The notes: generated from the letters alone by a model not told the origin. Shown: positions 42,279-51,110, counted from the stretch's first letter. The stretch is 55,456 nucleotides of DNA from Tindallia sp. MSAO_Bac2 (GCA_003838145.1 QYZZ01000008.1:1-55456), one strand, 5' to 3'. A program made the numbers and translations.

Positions 42279-44075
42279 TTACTTTATGCTAAGTTCGTTT
42301 AACTTATCCTGTGACGGCGCACCTTTTGCATCCCATCCACGAACTTCGTAATATGCTGGCAGCATTTCACCAAGCAATGATTTATTACCTTTAGATGGGC
42401 CATCTCCAATTTCTTCGTTCAGCAGTCTTGGTGGAAGTGTATCTTCTTCCGGAGTAATACCTGAGTTCATGTTAAACACCTTTTCCATGTTCCAGATTCT
42501 CTCTCCCGCCTGAAGCAGTGATTCCGCTGTATAGTCGAAACCAGTAACCGCCGAAAGCATATCTGCATAGTCATCGGCTGTCATGGCAAAGGAAGTGAAG
42601 AGGCAAAGGCCGGTAGAATCGATGGCTGCTGTCAGATCCTGGAATATTTTTACCCACTCAGGCTTGCCGGCAACGTCGAATCGGTCGAGTTTTTCAGGCA
42701 GTGCCAGGATTTCCGGAGAAATCAGGTATGCACGAACATGGCACCCGCCACGGTTAGAAGTTGCATAGGCCAGTCCCTGCCCCTGAATAGCTCTTGGATC
42801 GTAAGCCGGAAGTTCCTGTTTCTTAACACTCATAGAAAGCTCAGGTGCTCCATACATTTCTCCCAGTCGGTAAGATCCTTCTGCCATTTTATCTCCAAGA
42901 CCTTCACGAAGACCCATGCGCTTTGTCCACTCAATAACCGCTTCATTATTTCCGAATTCAAGAGAAAGGCCGTCCAGCTCATCATCTTTGATGTGACCCT
43001 TCTGGTACAATTCCATAGCCGCTGCAATAGTACAGGAAGCGGAAATAGTATCCAGACCCACTTCATTACACCAGTAGTTAGCTTTTATGATGGATTTCAT
43101 GTCAGAGACACCACAGTCAGCACCGAAGCCCCAAACAGTTTCGTACTCAGGTCCACCACTCTCAATGCCATCTTCAACTTCGCAGTGACGTCCGCAGGCG
43201 ATTGGACATCCGAAACATCCAGTGTTTTTGATAAGATGTTTTTCAGCCAGGGTTTCACCACTGATTTCTTCCGCTTTATCAAAAGTTGCCTTCTGGAAGT
43301 TGTTTGTAGGGAATACACCGTTTTCATTAATGATGTTAACCAGAACAGCTGTACCATAAGTCGGCAGTCCGGTTCCAGTAACACCGTTCTCTCTGATTTT
43401 CGCATTTGAACGTTTTACAACTTCTTTCAGCTTGTCTTTATCCGCAACTTCCGGCTTACCTGAACCTTTTACGGTGATGGCTTTTACATTCTTGGATCCC
43501 ATTACAGCACCAACGCCTGAACGTCCTGCAGCACGGTCATAGTCATTCATAATCGCCGCAATTTTCGAGAGTTTCTCGCCTCCCGGTCCAATATTTAATA
43601 CTTTTGTTTTTTCTCCTTCTTCTTCAAGAAGCATCTTTGTAGCTTCACTGGTCATTTTGCCCCAAAGATGAGCTGCGTCTTTGATTTCCACTTTGTCATC
43701 AACGATATTAATGTAAACTGGTTTTTCTGCTTTACCTTCCATGATCACCATGTCATACCCGGCAAACTTAAGCTCTGCACCCCATCTGCCGCCAGAGTTA
43801 GAGGATGCTATAGTTCCAGTCAGTGGTGACTTTGTTATTGCCATATAACGTCCACCAGTTGGAGTTGGTGTTCCACTTAAAGGCCCTGTAGCAATAAATA
43901 GCTTGTTTTCCGGACTAAAGGCATCAATTTTTGCATCCACTTCGTTGGAGAACATTTTTTCAGCCAGACCACGACCACCAACATATAGTTTTGCCAGTTC
44001 CTTGTCCAACGCTTCTGTTTTAACATCACCTGTCGACAAATTAATTCTTAAAATTTTTCCTGTATAACCGTACAT
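42279..44075 (-). CDS. aor: Aldehyde:ferredoxin oxidoreductase (tungsten type)
   Basis: A 598-residue AOR family enzyme, which oxidises aldehydes to acids with ferredoxin or, with low-potential ferredoxin, reduces acids to aldehydes. Marks are the N-terminal GKILRINLSTGDVKTE, the [4Fe-4S] ligands CFGCPIAC with a distal Cys in the IDSTGLCLF pterin motif, and GGRWGAELKFAGYD. No signal peptide: cytoplasmic. GGAGGAG precedes the start at 44075. The promoter is sigma-54 type, with three activator dyads about 130-210 bp upstream. The maturase and a MoaD-like gene follow on the same strand. Confidence 0.95.
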   Translation of the reverse strand: MYGYTGKILRINLSTGDVKTEALDKELAKLYVGGRGLAEKMFSNEVDAKIDAFSPENKLFIATGPLSGTPTPTGGRYMAITKSPLTGTIASSNSGGRWGAELKFAGYDMVIMEGKAEKPVYINIVDDKVEIKDAAHLWGKMTSEATKMLLEEEGEKTKVLNIGPGGEKLSKIAAIMNDYDRAAGRSGVGAVMGSKNVKAITVKGSGKPEVADKDKLKEVVKRSNAKIRENGVTGTGLPTYGTAVLVNIINENGVFPTNNFQKATFDKAEEISGETLAEKHLIKNTGCFGCPIACGRHCEVEDGIESGGPEYETVWGFGADCGVSDMKSIIKANYWCNEVGLDTISASCTIAAAMELYQKGHIKDDELDGLSLEFGNNEAVIEWTKRMGLREGLGDKMAEGSYRLGEMYGAPELSMSVKKQELPAYDPRAIQGQGLAYATSNRGGCHVRAYLISPEILALPEKLDRFDVAGKPEWVKIFQDLTAAIDSTGLCLFTSFAMTADDYADMLSAVTGFDYTAESLLQAGERIWNMEKVFNMNSGITPEEDTLPPRLLNEEIGDGPSKGNKSLLGEMLPAYYEVRGWDAKGAPSQDKLNELSIK

Positions 44076-44136
44076 ACTTCTCCTCCTTTGCATATATGGT
44101 TCATAAATTAATAACGTAACTTCCTAATATGTTTAA

Positions 44137-44152
44137 TGCAATTCATATGCCA
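44137..44152 (-). promoter_or_regulatory. Sigma-54 (-24/-12) promoter of aor
   Basis: TGGCATATGAATTGCA on the minus strand has the invariant GG and GC ten bases apart, matching TGGCAC-N5-TTGCA at most positions. It lies about 62 bases upstream of the aor start. A sigma-54 activator gene is next door. Confidence 0.88.
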
Positions 44153-44280
44153 AATATTTGAGTAAGAAGGTCATAATTTTAAAGGAATCCTCGAAGCACT
44201 GTTGAAAGCCTATTCTAATCAACTTCTTTTTTTCAAAATATTCCAAGTTTATTACAGGCTAAACTGAATTATTCTTCGCG

Positions 44281-44297
44281 TGTTCCAAAACGGATCA
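44281..44297. promoter_or_regulatory. Activator dyad 1 upstream of aor
   Basis: TGTTCCAAAACGGATCA: 17 bp with half-sites TGTTCC and GGATCA around five bases. Its near-copies lie at 44315-44331 and 44333-44349, and related dyads lie upstream of the alcohol dehydrogenase gene. Confidence 0.75.
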
Positions 44298-44314
44298 CAT
44301 GGATCCAATTCCAG

Positions 44315-44331
44315 TGTTCTGTTTTGGATCA
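44315..44331. promoter_or_regulatory. Activator dyad 2 upstream of aor
   Basis: TGTTCTGTTTTGGATCA, 34 bp from dyad 1 (about three helical turns). It overlaps the stop codon of the sigma-54 activator gene. Confidence 0.75.
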
Positions 44332-46269
44332 TTGTTGCGTTTTGGAACAGTCGATGTCGTATTTTTTCGCCTTTCGATAAAAGGTATTTCTGCCTATGCC
44401 CAGAGCTTCCGAAGCCAGAGAAACATTGCCATCAAAACAGTGATATATCCGCTCTATATGCCTTCTTTCCATTTCTTCCAGCGAGATGATCTGCTGGTCA
44501 TCCTCATTATATTGGAAGGTACTTTCAGGTTGGTGTCCAGCTTCCCAGAGGTGACAGGTGTTAAGGTTTATAATCTGTTCGACTGCATTTTCCAGTTCTC
44601 TGATATTCCCCGGCCAGGAATAGGAAATCAGCGCATCTAACTGCTCCTGGGTTAAGGAGACAGGATTTTTCCCCAGCTTAATGGATTTGACAGTGATGAA
44701 GTAGTCCACCAGCAAGCCGATATCGTCTTTTCTTTCGCGAAGTGGGATAATTTCAAGTGGAACTACATTTAATCGGTAATACAAGTCCCTCCTGAAATTA
44801 CCTTTATCAACTTCAGACTTCAGGTTTTTATTGGTGGCCGCCACAATGCGCACATCAATGTCCAGCTCCTTATTTCCCCCAACCCTGAAAAGTTTTCCTG
44901 TTTCCAGTACCCTTAGCAGGTTTGTTTGCATATCGTAAGGCATTTCACCAATCTCATCCAAAAATAGTGTACCTCCATCTGCCCATTCGAATTTTCCCGG
45001 TTGGCCTCCCCTTTTCGCGCCTGTAAATGCGCCTTCCTCGTATCCAAATAACTCGGACTCAATCAGTGTTCTTGGAAGGGCACCGCAGTTAATTGCCACG
45101 AAGGCTTCCTCTCTTCGTTTGCTGGCATTGTGAATAGCCTGCGCAAAGACCTCTTTCCCAACACCACTCTCCCCGGTTATAAGAATTGTCGAAGTACTGT
45201 CTGCTGCACGCCTGGCGTATTCAATGATATCCAAAAACCGCTTGTTTCTCCCGACGATTTTATCGAAGGTATAAACAGCTCTGCTCCCAACTATTTTGTG
45301 AGCTATTTTTCTTGCTTTTTTCACTTCCTTAATAACGCAAATGACGCCATTGAACCTCCCGTCTTTGTAAGGTATTGGATAAGTGGTAAAGGAGCAACGG
45401 GTTTTCTTTGTTTTTCCGGTTATATTCAGTTCATCCTCTACGTAGTCAACGCCCCGGTCCAGGTTTTGCTCGATTTTATCCCAGTTTTCCACCACTTGAG
45501 AAATGTGCATCCCCTGGGTTTCATCCGTATCATACCCCAACATCACCGTCGCCGCATTGTTAATGGTTTTGATATATCCCCTCGGACCAACTGTAAAGAT
45601 GCCTGAAGTGATAGAGTCAATAATGGTTGAAATTGATCTTCTGGCCAGCTCCAGCTTTTGGTTGGCTTCCCGGATGTTAAGCATGTGCTCAATGGCATTC
45701 ACAGCCGCCACCACCATCCCCAGGGTGTGGGAATTAACCAGGTAGGAGCACCCCGTTAAATCCAGGGTGCCAATAATTCGGCCTTTAGGATTTCGAATAG
45801 GCGCAGCGGAGCAGGTCCATCGGTGGTAAGCAGTAACATAATGTTCATCGCCATCCACCTGAACCGGACATTCTTCAACCAGAGCTGTACCCATGGCGTT
45901 AGTCCCTATATGCTTCTCGTGCATATAGGCGCCACGGATCATCTGAAGTCTTTCTGCTTCTTTAAGGACTTTTTCATCTCCCTGGATATCCAAAATACAT
46001 CCTTCCCAATCCGTCAGTATTGCAAAAAACCCCGAACCCTTTACAAAATCGCATAGCTGTTCCAAAAAAGGAGTGGCAGTCTGGATCAATTCATGGTTTT
46101 CTTCCATTTTTTCATGCAATTCTTCTCCACGAAGAATTTTCGAGCTAAAAATTCTCCCCATTTCCACGCCATACTCAAAACTTCTGGCATGCGAACGCTT
46201 GATGTATTCCTTGGTATTATTCTGATCTCTATTTTCATGAATCCGATAAACTTCTTCCACATTTTTCAT
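44329..46269 (-). CDS. Sigma-54-dependent activator (AcoR-like) of aor and adh
   Basis: A 646-residue enhancer-binding protein. Order: GAF-like domain (about 65-215; KHIGTNAMGTALVEE typical of AcoR relatives), PAS domain (about 225-320), AAA+ ATPase (about 345-570) with Walker A GESGVGKE and the sigma-54 contact loop GAFTGA, and a Fis-type helix-turn-helix at the end (LASEALGIGRNTFYRKAKKY). The GAF and PAS domains probably sense a small molecule or redox state, perhaps an aldehyde or acid; that is inference. Its own gene lies 62 bp after tpx. Target dyads at its 3' end and before the adh gene suggest it drives both. Confidence 0.92.
   Translation of the reverse strand: MKNVEEVYRIHENRDQNNTKEYIKRSHARSFEYGVEMGRIFSSKILRGEELHEKMEENHELIQTATPFLEQLCDFVKGSGFFAILTDWEGCILDIQGDEKVLKEAERLQMIRGAYMHEKHIGTNAMGTALVEECPVQVDGDEHYVTAYHRWTCSAAPIRNPKGRIIGTLDLTGCSYLVNSHTLGMVVAAVNAIEHMLNIREANQKLELARRSISTIIDSITSGIFTVGPRGYIKTINNAATVMLGYDTDETQGMHISQVVENWDKIEQNLDRGVDYVEDELNITGKTKKTRCSFTTYPIPYKDGRFNGVICVIKEVKKARKIAHKIVGSRAVYTFDKIVGRNKRFLDIIEYARRAADSTSTILITGESGVGKEVFAQAIHNASKRREEAFVAINCGALPRTLIESELFGYEEGAFTGAKRGGQPGKFEWADGGTLFLDEIGEMPYDMQTNLLRVLETGKLFRVGGNKELDIDVRIVAATNKNLKSEVDKGNFRRDLYYRLNVVPLEIIPLRERKDDIGLLVDYFITVKSIKLGKNPVSLTQEQLDALISYSWPGNIRELENAVEQIINLNTCHLWEAGHQPESTFQYNEDDQQIISLEEMERRHIERIYHCFDGNVSLASEALGIGRNTFYRKAKKYDIDCSKTQQ
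44333..44349. promoter_or_regulatory. Activator dyad 3, within the regulator's 3' end
   Basis: TGTTGCGTTTTGGAACA, 18 bp from dyad 2. It lies wholly inside the last codons of the activator gene. Confidence 0.75.
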
Positions 46270-46331
46270 TGTTTCACCGTTCCCTTTCGAGATTCATCGG
46301 TTTTCAGACAAACCATCACTTTAAGCCCTTT

Positions 46332-46841
46332 TTATAGCCGCTTTAAGAATGACAGTGCATCTTCATAGTCAGGCTGCTCTCCAATTTCCGGTACAATCTG
46401 CACATACCGAAGCACACCTTTTTCATCAATAATTACAACACCTCTGGCCAGGAGCCGGAATTCTTTCATTAAAAATCCATATTTAAGACCAAAATCGGCT
46501 TCGCGATGATCCGACAGGACTTTGGCATTGTCTATTTCCCTGGCTGCACAATACCGCTTAAGGGCGGAGGGGAGGTCCATGCTGATACTGATTAAAAGTG
46601 TGTTATCAAAGGAAGCCGCTTCTTCATTAAAGTGCATGGTTTGCAAGTCACAAACATCCGTATCCAGAGACGGTGCAATACTTATGATGATTTTTTTACC
46701 AAATTCCCCGCTTAAGGTGAATGGAGACATATCCAGATTCAGTGCCGTAAAGTCCGGAGCCATCTGTCCTTCCTGTACCGGGTTACCAACCAGTGTTACC
46801 GGGTTTCCTTTCATCGTTGCAATTCCTTTTCTTTTTTCCAT
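46332..46841 (-). CDS. tpx: Thiol peroxidase (Tpx, atypical 2-Cys peroxiredoxin)
   Basis: A 169-residue peroxidase that reduces hydroperoxides with thioredoxin. The peroxidatic Cys is in SLDTDVCDLQTMHF and the resolving Cys in RYCAAREIDN, the spacing typical of Tpx. The start at 46841 has GAGGAG seven bases upstream; a longer frame to 46919 is rejected because family length and ribosome site fit the shorter form. Being upstream of the AOR activator, it may be cotranscribed and would protect oxygen-sensitive Fe-S and tungsten enzymes. Confidence 0.93.
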   Translation of the reverse strand: MEKRKGIATMKGNPVTLVGNPVQEGQMAPDFTALNLDMSPFTLSGEFGKKIIISIAPSLDTDVCDLQTMHFNEEAASFDNTLLISISMDLPSALKRYCAAREIDNAKVLSDHREADFGLKYGFLMKEFRLLARGVVIIDEKGVLRYVQIVPEIGEQPDYEDALSFLKRL

Positions 46842-46978
46842 GTTTACACTCCTCACAATGTTTTTTATTGATATCGATTCTTTTTTAGGATGGTTGCAGA
46901 ATAATAATTTATTTTTCAATATTTACTTTTTGCCTGTATCACCAAAGGTTATAATGGTAGCAGAAAGGATGGTGTTTT

Positions 46979-48946
46979 ATGAAAAAATATAAAAGTGCCT
47001 GCAGTATGGATTGCTGGGACATTTGCAGTATCATTGCCGAAGTAAAAGATGATGGTTCCCTGAAAATCAGCGGTGATTCAGACGACCCGGTCACCCGGGG
47101 TTTTCTCTGTCAGAAAGGATATGTTTCAGCCAATTATTTTCAGGATCCGGAGCGTATAACCGAGCCATTAAAAAGAACATCGGATGGCTGGCAGATCCTG
47201 AGCTGGGATCAGGCGCTCTTTGAAATCAGCGAAAAGCTCAAATCAATCCTTTCCAGCAACGGATCTCAAAGTCTTATTCATTACAAAGATGCAGGTCATG
47301 GCGGCCTGTCTAAAAATATTGACTCAGCTTTTTTTAATGCACTTGGCGGGGTCACTACAGCTACCGGAAACCTTTGCTGGGGTGCCGGAATGAAAGCCCA
47401 GCAGCTTGACTTTGGTCAGGTTTACAGCCATTATCCAATGGATATGCTTAATAGTCAGTGCATTGTCCTTTGGGGCAAAAACCCAATGGACACCAGTCCT
47501 CATATGGTGCCTATTCTCAAAAAGGCTGCTTCAAAGAATATTCCAATCCTTTTGATTGACCCGGTAAAAACCGCCAGTACATCTCTGGCAAGCCACCACT
47601 ACCCAATACTTCCAGGAAGCGATGGGCATCTGGCTCTGGCTATAGCAAAAATATTGACTGATAAAAAATTGATCGACCTCCATTTTGCAGAAAATTATTG
47701 TCTGGGTGCAGAAAAATTCATTCATGCTCTTGATCAGTTTTCAATAGAAGAGCTGGTTTCAGCAACAGGATTATCCATCAGTCAAGTTCATGAACTGGCA
47801 GAGTTATATGGCACAGCTACATCCGCTTCAATTTTTTTAGGATATGGTCCTCAGCGAAACCGCAACGGATGCCGAAATCTCCGGCTTATTGATGCGCTGG
47901 CAGCTTTGAGCGGTAACATCGGTATCGAAGGCGGCGGCGTTAACTACGCCAATCATTACATTAATCAGTGGATTGACAGGAATCACTTGCTAAATGATTC
48001 TGAACAGGCGACGGGTCTGCCAACCTTTCCACAGCCAGCTTTTGCTGACTATGTCTTAAATAAACCTCTTGGGGATATTCAGGGTATATTTGTCACCCTG
48101 GCTAATCCGCTGGTTCAATTGCCGGATACCAACAGAGTCATCGAGGCATTTAAATCCATCCCTTTCCGGGTGGTGATCGACCTGCGCATGACAGATACAG
48201 CCCGAATGGCAGACTACGTACTGCCCTGCACCCACATTATGGAAGAGTCAGACTTCCTGATGTCATCCATGTGGCATAACTTCTTCACTTATACGGATCA
48301 GGTTGTTGAACCCACCTACAACGCGAGACATGAATTTGATATATTCCATAGTCTGGCCAGGATGCTGGATCTCAATGCTTTCACCAGTAAGTATCCAAAC
48401 ATCCCCGATTATATCGCTAAAAGCATCAAGCCGTTGTGCCAAAAACTGAACTGCAGTCCAGAAGAATTAATTGGAAAAAGAAGCTTTTTCCCCGGCAACG
48501 AAATCCCCTGGAGAAATAGGGATTTCGAGACATCGGATGGCCTATTCCATTTTTACATTCCTGGGTCGGATCAGGATTTTTTTTCCGCACAGACTAAGGA
48601 TGCCAGCTATCCTCTCCACCTCGTTTCCGTTCACTCCAGATATTCCATGCATTCACAGCATTTTTCCCATCGGCCCGAATCCGAACTTCCCACCGTATCG
48701 ATCTCTACGGTCTCATTAGGAAATATCGAAGCTTCGGAAGGAGACACTATTAAACTGATTTCAGCAAACGGTGAGTTAAAATGCACGTTAGCCATAGATA
48801 ACAGCCTGCCCCATAATGTTATAAAGGTGACTCAGGGATGGTGGCATAAGAATGGCAGCGTCAATATACTAACGTCTCAGAAATTATCCGATGATGGTGA
48901 ACAAGCCACTTATAATGACTGTTTTTGTCGTCTGGAAAAAATTTAG
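46979..48946 (+). CDS. Molybdopterin (Mo/W-bis-MGD) oxidoreductase, DMSO-reductase superfamily
   Basis: A 655-residue catalytic-type subunit. The N-terminal [4Fe-4S] motif is CSMDCWDIC with a fourth Cys in GFLCQKG. The fold continues with WDQALFEISEKL, a probable metal-ligand Cys in TATGNLCWGAG, LWGKNPMDTSP, GYGPQRNRNG, and the C-terminal pterin-binding domain (about 540-655). No Tat signal, so it is cytoplasmic, and no electron-transfer partner gene is adjacent. The substrate is unknown. A -10 box TATAAT lies at 46950-46955 and AAAGGATGG precedes the start. Divergent from tpx, it may use tungsten like its AOR neighbour; that is speculative. Confidence 0.88.
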   Translation: MKKYKSACSMDCWDICSIIAEVKDDGSLKISGDSDDPVTRGFLCQKGYVSANYFQDPERITEPLKRTSDGWQILSWDQALFEISEKLKSILSSNGSQSLIHYKDAGHGGLSKNIDSAFFNALGGVTTATGNLCWGAGMKAQQLDFGQVYSHYPMDMLNSQCIVLWGKNPMDTSPHMVPILKKAASKNIPILLIDPVKTASTSLASHHYPILPGSDGHLALAIAKILTDKKLIDLHFAENYCLGAEKFIHALDQFSIEELVSATGLSISQVHELAELYGTATSASIFLGYGPQRNRNGCRNLRLIDALAALSGNIGIEGGGVNYANHYINQWIDRNHLLNDSEQATGLPTFPQPAFADYVLNKPLGDIQGIFVTLANPLVQLPDTNRVIEAFKSIPFRVVIDLRMTDTARMADYVLPCTHIMEESDFLMSSMWHNFFTYTDQVVEPTYNARHEFDIFHSLARMLDLNAFTSKYPNIPDYIAKSIKPLCQKLNCSPEELIGKRSFFPGNEIPWRNRDFETSDGLFHFYIPGSDQDFFSAQTKDASYPLHLVSVHSRYSMHSQHFSHRPESELPTVSISTVSLGNIEASEGDTIKLISANGELKCTLAIDNSLPHNVIKVTQGWWHKNGSVNILTSQKLSDDGEQATYNDCFCRLEKI

Positions 48947-48950
48947 ACAA

Positions 48951-49012
48951 AAAAGCAGCCAGCCGAGACTCTACGAAATAGCAAATAGAATTTCAGCTTC
49001 GGCTGCTTTTTC
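48951..49012 (+). terminator. Possible terminator after the molybdopterin enzyme gene
   Basis: Ten-base arms AAAAGCAGCC (48951-48960) and GGCTGCTTTT (49001-49010) pair around a 40-base loop, and the T-run follows on the plus strand. The large loop and overlap with the fabZ 3' end make it uncertain. Confidence 0.4.
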
Positions 49013-49396
49013 CCCATTAACAGTGGCAATACCTTTTCCGGCACCGAAAGATTTTCTGGCTTTTGTAATTTCAATTTCCAGCTTTAACACATCACCAGGG
49101 ATAACCTTTCTTCTGAAGCGAGCAGAATTCACTCCAGCAAAATAAGCGGTTTTACCTTTGAACTCTTCTTCGTTCAAAAGTAAAACTGCCCCCACCTGGG
49201 CCAGAGCTTCCAGGATTAAAACACCGGGCATAACCGGCTCCCGGGGAAAATGACCCTGAAAAAAAGGTTCATTCATTGTAACGTTTTTATGTCCTACTGC
49301 TGTCTTTCCCGCCTCTAAGATTTCCACCGTATCAATCAGTAAAAATGGATACCGGTGCGGAATGCATTCCATTATTTCTTTTATGTCCATCTTCAT
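48971..49396 (-). CDS. fabZ: 3-hydroxyacyl-ACP dehydratase
   Basis: A 141-residue hot-dog-fold enzyme that removes water from 3-hydroxyacyl-ACP in type II fatty-acid synthesis. Active-site His is in [16 protein letters not shown] and Glu in [20 protein letters not shown] at the N-terminus is typical. It is transcribed away from the alcohol dehydrogenase and is apart from the other fab genes 2.3 kb away. A weak promoter (TTGATT-18-TATAGT) lies near 49465-49495 on this strand. Confidence 0.95.
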   Translation of the reverse strand: MKMDIKEIMECIPHRYPFLLIDTVEILEAGKTAVGHKNVTMNEPFFQGHFPREPVMPGVLILEALAQVGAVLLLNEEEFKGKTAYFAGVNSARFRRKVIPGDVLKLEIEITKARKSFGAGKGIATVNGEKAAEAEILFAIS

Positions 49397-49532
49397 GTTT
49401 GCGCCTCCTTATTTTAGTTAAAATCCAGAAACCCGATGTTAAGAATGAATATTCTTACAATTACTATAACATACAAGTGTTCATACAATCAAGCAAAGTG
49501 TGCCAAATTAGCACTCCTATTTTATTCTTAAT

Positions 49533-49549
49533 TGTTCCATTGTGTTACA
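49533..49549. promoter_or_regulatory. Activator dyad upstream of adh, copy 1
   Basis: TGTTCCATTGTGTTACA shares the TGTTCC left half and the 17-bp frame of the aor dyads; the right half GTTACA differs from GGAACA at two positions. Confidence 0.55.
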
Positions 49550-49550
49550 G

Positions 49551-49567
49551 TGTTCTGTTTTGTTGTT
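49551..49567. promoter_or_regulatory. Activator dyad upstream of adh, copy 2 (half-degenerate)
   Basis: The first 12 bases, TGTTCTGTTTTG, are identical to aor dyad 2, but the right half is TTGTT and does not complete the dyad. It overlaps copy 3 by four bases. Confidence 0.4.
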
Positions 49568-49580
49568 CTTTTTTGCAACA
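49564..49580. promoter_or_regulatory. Activator dyad upstream of adh, copy 3
   Basis: TGTTCTTTTTTGCAACA, close to aor dyad 3. It lies 140 bp upstream of the -24 box, like the spacing at aor. Confidence 0.6.
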
Positions 49581-49719
49581 GTCTATTTTTGATTATACTT
49601 ACCTTATACCACCTATCCGCTTAATTGTTTTCGTTAAAAATTTAATTATTGTTCGAAACTCCTTCATTTAACTGTATTTTTGTTTTATTTTGAATTGTTA
49701 ATCAATTAACAGGAAGTTT

Positions 49720-49735
49720 TGGTACGGCCTTTGCA
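49720..49735 (+). promoter_or_regulatory. Sigma-54 (-24/-12) promoter of the alcohol dehydrogenase
   Basis: TGGTACGGCCTTTGCA has GG and GC ten bases apart and the TTTGCA -12 element. Transcription would start near 49746, about 60 bases before the gene. The 140 bp up to the dyads is AT-rich and could hold a bending site. Confidence 0.88.
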
Positions 49736-49807
49736 TTTATACTTAAGCAGATCGACATCGTGCATTTGCGCGGTGAAACGCAGAAAAAATAATGAGGAGG
49801 AGATTGA

Positions 49808-50953
49808 ATGATTTACTCGTATTTTATGCCGCCTGTTAACCACATGGGACCTGGTGCTGCCAGAAATGTTGGGCCGGAAGCAGCCAACCGGGGATTGAAA
49901 AAAGCTTTAATTGTTACAGACAGTTTTCTGGAAAAAGCACTTGCACCAGACGTTGTTCAGTATTTGAAGGATGCGGGTGTTGATTCTGTTGTATTCGGCG
50001 GCGCTCAGCCTAACCCGACAGACATCAACGTTCATGACGGAGAAAAAATGTATAAGGACAACGGGTGTGACTGCATTGTTTCTCTTGGTGGCGGTTCATC
50101 CCACGACTGTGCAAAAGGTATTGCTTTTGTTGTTGGCGGCGGCGGACATATCCGCGACTATGAAGGCGTTGACAAAAGCGAAAAAATGGGACCACCATTG
50201 CTGGCTATCAACACAACTGCCGGAACTGCCAGTGAAATGACCCGTTTCTGTATTATCACTAATACCGACACAAAAGTTAAAATGGCTATTGTTGACTGGA
50301 GATGTACAGCTGCTGTTTCTTTCAATGACTCAGAGATGATGAAAGGAAAGCCACCGGCTCTTACCGCAGCAACTGGCATGGATACTCTCACCCACGCTGT
50401 AGAGGCGTATGTTTCTACCGTAGCAACACCAGTAACAGACTCAGCAGCATTAATGTCTATTAAATTGGTTGCCGAGTATCTGCCAAAGGCTGTTGCCAAC
50501 AGTCAGGATATGGAGGCACGTAACCAGATGATGTTTGCCCAGTTCATGGGAGGTATGGCATTTAACAACGCTATTCTTGGTTATGTTCATGCAATGGCTC
50601 ATCAGCTTGGTGGATTCTATGATCTTCCACATGGCGTTTGTAATGCGATTCTGCTGCCAGCGGTTTCCAAGTTTAATATTATTGCCAAAATGGAACGATT
50701 CGCTGACATCGCTGAAGCAATGGGCGTGGATACCACCGGTATGACTACCCGAGAAGCTGCTTTCGCAGCAGTTGACGCTATCAAGAAGCTGTCTGCAGAT
50801 ATCGGTATCCCTGCAGGGCTGACAGAAATTGGCGTTAAGAAAGAAGACCTCAAAGTTATGGCTGAAAACGCAATGAAAGATGCCTGCGGCGGAACCAATC
50901 CAAGATGTCCTACTTTAGAGGAAGTTATTGGTATCTTCGAAGACGCAATGTAA
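49808..50953 (+). CDS. adh: Iron-containing alcohol dehydrogenase
   Basis: A 381-residue group III alcohol dehydrogenase, interconverting an aldehyde and alcohol with NAD(P)H. The nucleotide motif GGGSSHDCAKG is near residue 97; iron ligands appear in MDTLTHAVEAY and in HAMAHQLGGFYDLPHG. Length is normal. GAGGAGG precedes the start. With the shared sigma-54 control it probably forms a route with AOR: acid to aldehyde (ferredoxin) to alcohol (NADH), or the reverse. Substrate chain length cannot be read; 1,3-propanediol- or ethanol-type enzymes share this family. Confidence 0.94.
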   Translation: MIYSYFMPPVNHMGPGAARNVGPEAANRGLKKALIVTDSFLEKALAPDVVQYLKDAGVDSVVFGGAQPNPTDINVHDGEKMYKDNGCDCIVSLGGGSSHDCAKGIAFVVGGGGHIRDYEGVDKSEKMGPPLLAINTTAGTASEMTRFCIITNTDTKVKMAIVDWRCTAAVSFNDSEMMKGKPPALTAATGMDTLTHAVEAYVSTVATPVTDSAALMSIKLVAEYLPKAVANSQDMEARNQMMFAQFMGGMAFNNAILGYVHAMAHQLGGFYDLPHGVCNAILLPAVSKFNIIAKMERFADIAEAMGVDTTGMTTREAAFAAVDAIKKLSADIGIPAGLTEIGVKKEDLKVMAENAMKDACGGTNPRCPTLEEVIGIFEDAM

Positions 50954-50997
50954 TTTGAGTTTCACACCTCATCATTATATGCCAGGATTGAGAAAGG

Positions 50998-51025
50998 CAG
51001 GCGGCCGAAAAGGTTGCCTGTTTTT
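50998..51025 (+). terminator. Terminator of the alcohol dehydrogenase gene
   Basis: A 9-bp stem (50998-51006 with 51012-51020, two G-U pairs) with loop GAAAA is followed by T5. Confidence 0.85.
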
Positions 51026-51110
51026 CTTGTCAAATCAGTATATCCGATAGAGAACTGATAGCCGACGCTATTTACTGTGATATAATAACAAATTAAAAGG
51101 AGCCATTACA

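Noticed and set aside
42738-43409. 223-codon plus-strand frame opposite aor
   Set aside because: It is an antisense shadow of the AOR gene, with no ribosome site and a product without recognisable pattern.
45130-45606. 158-codon plus-strand frame opposite the sigma-54 activator
   Set aside because: It is antisense to a strongly conserved GAF-PAS-AAA+ gene and has no ribosome site.
48971-49396. FapR-like operator upstream of fabZ
   Set aside because: The region has only a partial TTAGCACT-like half-site near 49508 and no matching second half.
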